From assembly GCA_023144585.1 (NCBI GenBank), contig JAGLFI010000038.1, positions 1 through 8,568 on the forward strand: DNA of 8,568 nucleotides, given 5' to 3'. This document shows, piece after piece, positions 6,706 through 8,568 of this stretch (its first letter is position 1; each line of letters opens with the position of its first letter). Both the position numbers and the translations under genes were made by a program. Origin of the DNA: Desulfobacula sp. Lineage in GTDB: Bacteria; Desulfobacterota; Desulfobacteria; Desulfobacterales; Desulfobacteraceae. The notes under the pieces are model-generated. The model did not search any database and was not told the origin of the DNA. It saw nothing but the letters and a program-made list of their open reading frames with translations.

Positions 6706-7938
6706 ATGGATTCTGCATTAATACCTAAAGGTGCAAAACGCTGCTCATTTCCAAAGTTTACCATTGGAATTGCCATCGTTAGTGCCGTACTGCTTTGGGG
6801 CGTTTATGCCATGTTCCTTTGCTGGTTTAAAGGCCTAAACCAGACCAATATGAATGATTACTACGGGTTTGCCCTTTGGATATGGGCTGATCTGGCCGTC
6901 ATTGCTGTTGGCGGCGGCGCATTTTTTACAGGTCTGTTGAGGTATATTTTAAAAGTTGACGAATTGAAAAATATCATTAATTTTGCCGTTATCATTGGTT
7001 TTATCTGCTATAGTTCGGCGTTGTTAATCCTTGCCATTGATATTGGACAGCCTTTGCGCGGCTGGTTCATTTTCTGGCATGCCAATGTCCATTCAATGCT
7101 GACAGAGGTAGCCTTTTGTCTATCTGCTTATTTTGCCGTATTGACCATTGAGTTTATACCCAATATTCTTGAAAACAGACAGGTTAATAAAGTACCTTTC
7201 TTTCATCACCTTGCCCATAACATGCATGGTGTGATGGCAGTATTTGCTGCAACCGGTGCCTTTCTTTCCTTTTTTCATCAGGGATCTCTTGGTGGTGTTG
7301 CGGGTGTTCTGTTTGGCCGTCCGTTTGCTGTCAGAGAAGGTTTGCTGATCTGGCCCTGGACTTTTTTCCTGTTTACATGGTCAGCAGCAGCATTCGGCCC
7401 TTGTTTTACCCTTCTGATCACTAAGATTACAGAAGTGATCACCGGTAAAAAACTTGTCAAAGATAATGTGGTTTACCTTCTTGCTAAAATATCCGGGTGG
7501 ATGATTATCACCTATATTACTGCCAAGATTATTGATACCATATATTGGGCAATGGTTACAGCCCCCAGTCTTGGATTTACTCTGAGCCATTTTTATACAG
7601 ATAATAGTTTCTACGGATACTGGATTTTAGTGACAGAAATTATAATATGTGGTGTTGTTCCGGGTTTGATTCTGATCATGAAATCTACCCGGGAAAATCC
7701 GACCCTGCGTATTATTGCTTTTGTACTTGGAACCATTGGCATTTGCTTGAACAGATGGGTCATGGTGCTTCAGATTATGGCGGTTCCGGTAATGAGTTTT
7801 GATACCTGGGCTCTTTATATTCCAAGCTGGCAGGAAGTTGCTACAACAATTTTACCTGTTGCATATGGAATCATTTTAATTGCCATTGCTTATCGTTATC
7901 TTCCTGTATTTCCACAAGAGAAGGAACTTAACAGGTAA
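6706..7938 (+). CDS. qrcD: Qrc complex NrfD-type integral membrane subunit QrcD
   Basis: A 410-residue, roughly ten-helix membrane protein of the NrfD/PsrC family; helices fall at about 19-40, 54-77, 91-114, 130-150, 172-190, 212-238, 256-283, 303-326, 334-355 and 378-397. Family marks include DIGQPLRGW (112-120, compare DLGRP in PsrC), FFHQGSLGG (189-197), the CLNRW pair near 348-351 and YIPSWQE (371-377). The length with ten helices fits the QrcD/ActC branch better than the eight-helix PsrC branch. It carries the menaquinone site, and Desulfovibrio Qrc is reported to be electrogenic through this subunit. TAGGAG (6691-6696) lies 9 nt before the ATG. The gene is followed by a hairpin and then by a small membrane-protein gene. 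Confidence 0.94.
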   Translation: MDSALIPKGAKRCSFPKFTIGIAIVSAVLLWGVYAMFLCWFKGLNQTNMNDYYGFALWIWADLAVIAVGGGAFFTGLLRYILKVDELKNIINFAVIIGFICYSSALLILAIDIGQPLRGWFIFWHANVHSMLTEVAFCLSAYFAVLTIEFIPNILENRQVNKVPFFHHLAHNMHGVMAVFAATGAFLSFFHQGSLGGVAGVLFGRPFAVREGLLIWPWTFFLFTWSAAAFGPCFTLLITKITEVITGKKLVKDNVVYLLAKISGWMIITYITAKIIDTIYWAMVTAPSLGFTLSHFYTDNSFYGYWILVTEIIICGVVPGLILIMKSTRENPTLRIIAFVLGTIGICLNRWVMVLQIMAVPVMSFDTWALYIPSWQEVATTILPVAYGIILIAIAYRYLPVFPQEKELNR

Positions 7939-7947
7939 TGCTGAACT

Positions 7948-8010
7948 AAAATTTACCCATCTGCGACGGCGCTACTGCTTTTTTTGTTTATTGCATATGG
8001 GTAATTTTTT
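7948..8010 (+). other. Long-armed inverted repeat with T-tract between qrcD and the small membrane-protein gene
   Basis: AAAATTTACCCAT (7948-7960) pairs with ATGGGTAATTTTT (7997-8009) apart from one mismatch, and the stem continues inward with TGC (7962-7964) and GCA (7993-7995). The apex is about 28 nt and includes a GCGACGGCGC stretch and T7. A T6 run (8005-8010) closes the right arm, so it could act as a weak or partial terminator that lowers expression of the gene after it. The arms and the GC-rich centre also resemble a short dispersed intergenic repeat, which needs a genome-wide search. Confidence 0.5.
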
Positions 8011-8054
8011 ATACAAATATCAGTTTTGTTAAAAATCAATGAAATGTTTTATAT

Positions 8055-8062
8055 AGAGGAGG
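8055..8062 (+). promoter_or_regulatory. Strong ribosome binding site for the small membrane protein
   Basis: AGAGGAGG, close to a full anti-16S complement, lies 6 nt before ATG 8069. It is the best ribosome site in the window and the main reason for trusting the short frame after it. Confidence 0.85.
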
Positions 8063-8068
8063 AAAATT

Positions 8069-8230
8069 ATGTTTCCTTTTAGTTTTGAATGGATTTGGGA
8101 TATGGGGCACGTGGTTTTTTTTGGTGGTTTATGGTATGCTGTTGGCATCCTTGGTGCCGGCATGACATATTGTCTCTTAAAGGCGGCCTGCGACACCATT
8201 AATGATAGTGATAATAAAACATCCCATTAA
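8069..8230 (+). CDS. Small single-helix membrane protein downstream of qrcD, function unknown
   Basis: A 53-residue protein. A short amphipathic aromatic N-terminus (MFPFSFEWIWDMGH) leads into one hydrophobic, Gly-rich helix of about residues 13-37 (VVFFGGLWYAVGILGAGMTY), then a short polar tail ending SDNKTSH. Lys38 after the helix and the acidic Glu7/Asp11 before it suggest the N-terminus faces the periplasm by the positive-inside rule, weakly. Cys35 and Cys41 and His14 are the only candidate metal or redox ligands; no CXXCH is present. It starts 130 bp after qrcD on the same strand, so it may be an accessory Qrc subunit or an unrelated small membrane protein. I do not recognise a named family. 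The very strong ribosome site, complete start and stop and a membrane-protein-like composition argue that it is a real gene. Confidence 0.78.
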   Translation: MFPFSFEWIWDMGHVVFFGGLWYAVGILGAGMTYCLLKAACDTINDSDNKTSH

Positions 8231-8282
8231 ATTTGATTTTGGCTTAATTTGAACCTGACCAATTCATAATAAAGTTCAAGCG

Positions 8283-8302
8283 AAGAGAGCGGTTACTCTC
8301 TT
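8283..8302 (+). other. Short hairpin after the small membrane-protein gene
   Basis: AAGAGAG (8283-8289) and CTCTCTT (8296-8302) form a perfect 7-bp stem with a 6-nt loop (CGGTTA), 52 bp past the stop codon. No clean T-run follows, so it may only protect or define the 3' end of the qrc transcript. The rest of 8231-8390 is AT-rich and shows no coding frame I can support. Confidence 0.4.
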
Positions 8303-8354
8303 ATGTAAGTTAAAAGTTAAAAAGTTTTTGCTATTGCAATCAACACTGTTAAAT

Positions 8355-8371
8355 TATGACAAAATGTCATA
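8355..8371. promoter_or_regulatory. 17-bp perfect palindrome, possible protein-binding site
   Basis: TATGACA-AAA-TGTCATA is a perfect 7-3-7 dyad. The form suits a dimeric regulator, but it lies between two converging genes, with no promoter I can identify beside it, so a role as an operator is doubtful. I cannot name a regulator for it. Confidence 0.3.
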
Positions 8372-8390
8372 CATGTCTGTGTCACCGTCT

Positions 8391-8429
8391 TAAAAAAATA
8401 CCCGGAGCTTGATTTACAAGCCCCGGGTA
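8391..8429 (-). terminator. Rho-independent terminator of the hsp20-like gene
   Basis: TACCCGG-A-GCTTG (8399-8411) pairs with CAAGC-C-CCGGGTA (8417-8429): 12 pairs, one A/C mismatch and a 5-nt loop. Read on the - strand, the stem is followed by a run of seven T (the A-run at 8392-8398), about 50 nt past the - strand stop codon. The + strand side has an A-run instead, so it mainly serves the leftward gene. Confidence 0.88.
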
Positions 8430-8476
8430 AAAAATTCAATCAAGAAATTTAAAGTTATAAAGTTGAAAGGTAATTT

Positions 8477-8568
8477 TTAATTAATTGTTATCTGTTTAAG
8501 TTCTTCTTTCGCAGTGTCTTTTTTTAAGGTTAATTGTAAAATGCCATCTTTATAATCAGCATTAACAT
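8477..8568 (-). CDS. Hsp20/alpha-crystallin small heat-shock protein, C-terminal end (5' part outside window)
   Basis: The last 29 residues of a protein read on the - strand. They include ADYKDGILQLTLKK, which matches the ending of the alpha-crystallin domain (typical form A.Y.DGVL.LTLPK), and finish with KQITIN, where ITI fits the C-terminal I-X-I/V motif that docks neighbouring dimers. Hsp20 proteins are ATP-independent holdases that bind unfolding proteins in the cytoplasm. The stop TAA is at 8479-8477, followed by the terminator. The gene converges on the qrc region and is transcribed separately. The fragment is short, but the pattern is characteristic. Confidence 0.85.
   Translation of the reverse strand, partial: VNADYKDGILQLTLKKDTAKEELKQITIN

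Noticed and set aside
8328..8355. Weak promoter-like pair TTGCTA / TAAATT on the + strand in the convergent gap, which might drive a small RNA.
   Set aside because: Poor match in both boxes, a 16-bp spacer, and no T-tract terminator on the + strand downstream.

Overview
The window looks like chromosomal DNA of an AT-rich sulfate-reducing deltaproteobacterium (Desulfobacterota). A Desulfobacterales member of the Desulfobacula/Desulfobacter kind is my best guess. This rests on gene content: a complete Qrc (quinone reductase complex) operon, a hallmark of sulfate reducers with periplasmic hydrogenases or formate dehydrogenases, plus System II cytochrome c maturation genes. The genus is an inference from protein style and base composition and was not searched.

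Layout, left to right on the + strand: (1) the 3' end of a recD-type helicase gene (1-486); (2) a resB-ccsA pair (503-1864, 1870-2703) encoding the System II cytochrome c haem-ligation machinery, only 16 bp after recD; (3) a 206-bp intergenic region with a strong sigma70-type promoter candidate (2741-2771) and a leader carrying two clear hairpins (2792-2822, 2831-2864); (4) qrcA-qrcB-qrcC-qrcD (2910-7938), encoding a membrane-anchored multihaem cytochrome c, a Tat-exported molybdopterin-oxidoreductase-like protein, a 16-Cys ferredoxin-like subunit and a ten-helix NrfD-type membrane subunit; (5) a hairpin with a T-tract (7948-8010), then an unlisted 53-codon membrane-protein gene (8069-8230) with a near-perfect ribosome binding site; (6) about 245 bp of non-coding DNA with a small hairpin, a 17-bp palindrome and a strong terminator facing left; (7) the C-terminal end of an Hsp20 small heat-shock protein gene on the - strand (8477-8568).

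How the genes work together: in the Desulfovibrio model, periplasmic hydrogenases and formate dehydrogenases pass electrons to type I cytochrome c3. QrcA takes them from there, QrcB and QrcC relay them, and QrcD reduces menaquinone in the membrane. The menaquinol then feeds Qmo (to APS reductase) and possibly Dsr complexes. ResB and CcsA attach haem to CXXCH motifs in the periplasm, so QrcA next door is a natural client.

The least expected items are the small membrane protein directly after qrcD, the structured qrc leader (which is also an open 44-codon frame ending in an ATGA overlap with qrcA), and the count of five canonical haem motifs in QrcA. No CRISPR array, tRNA, rRNA, insertion sequence or integrase was seen.
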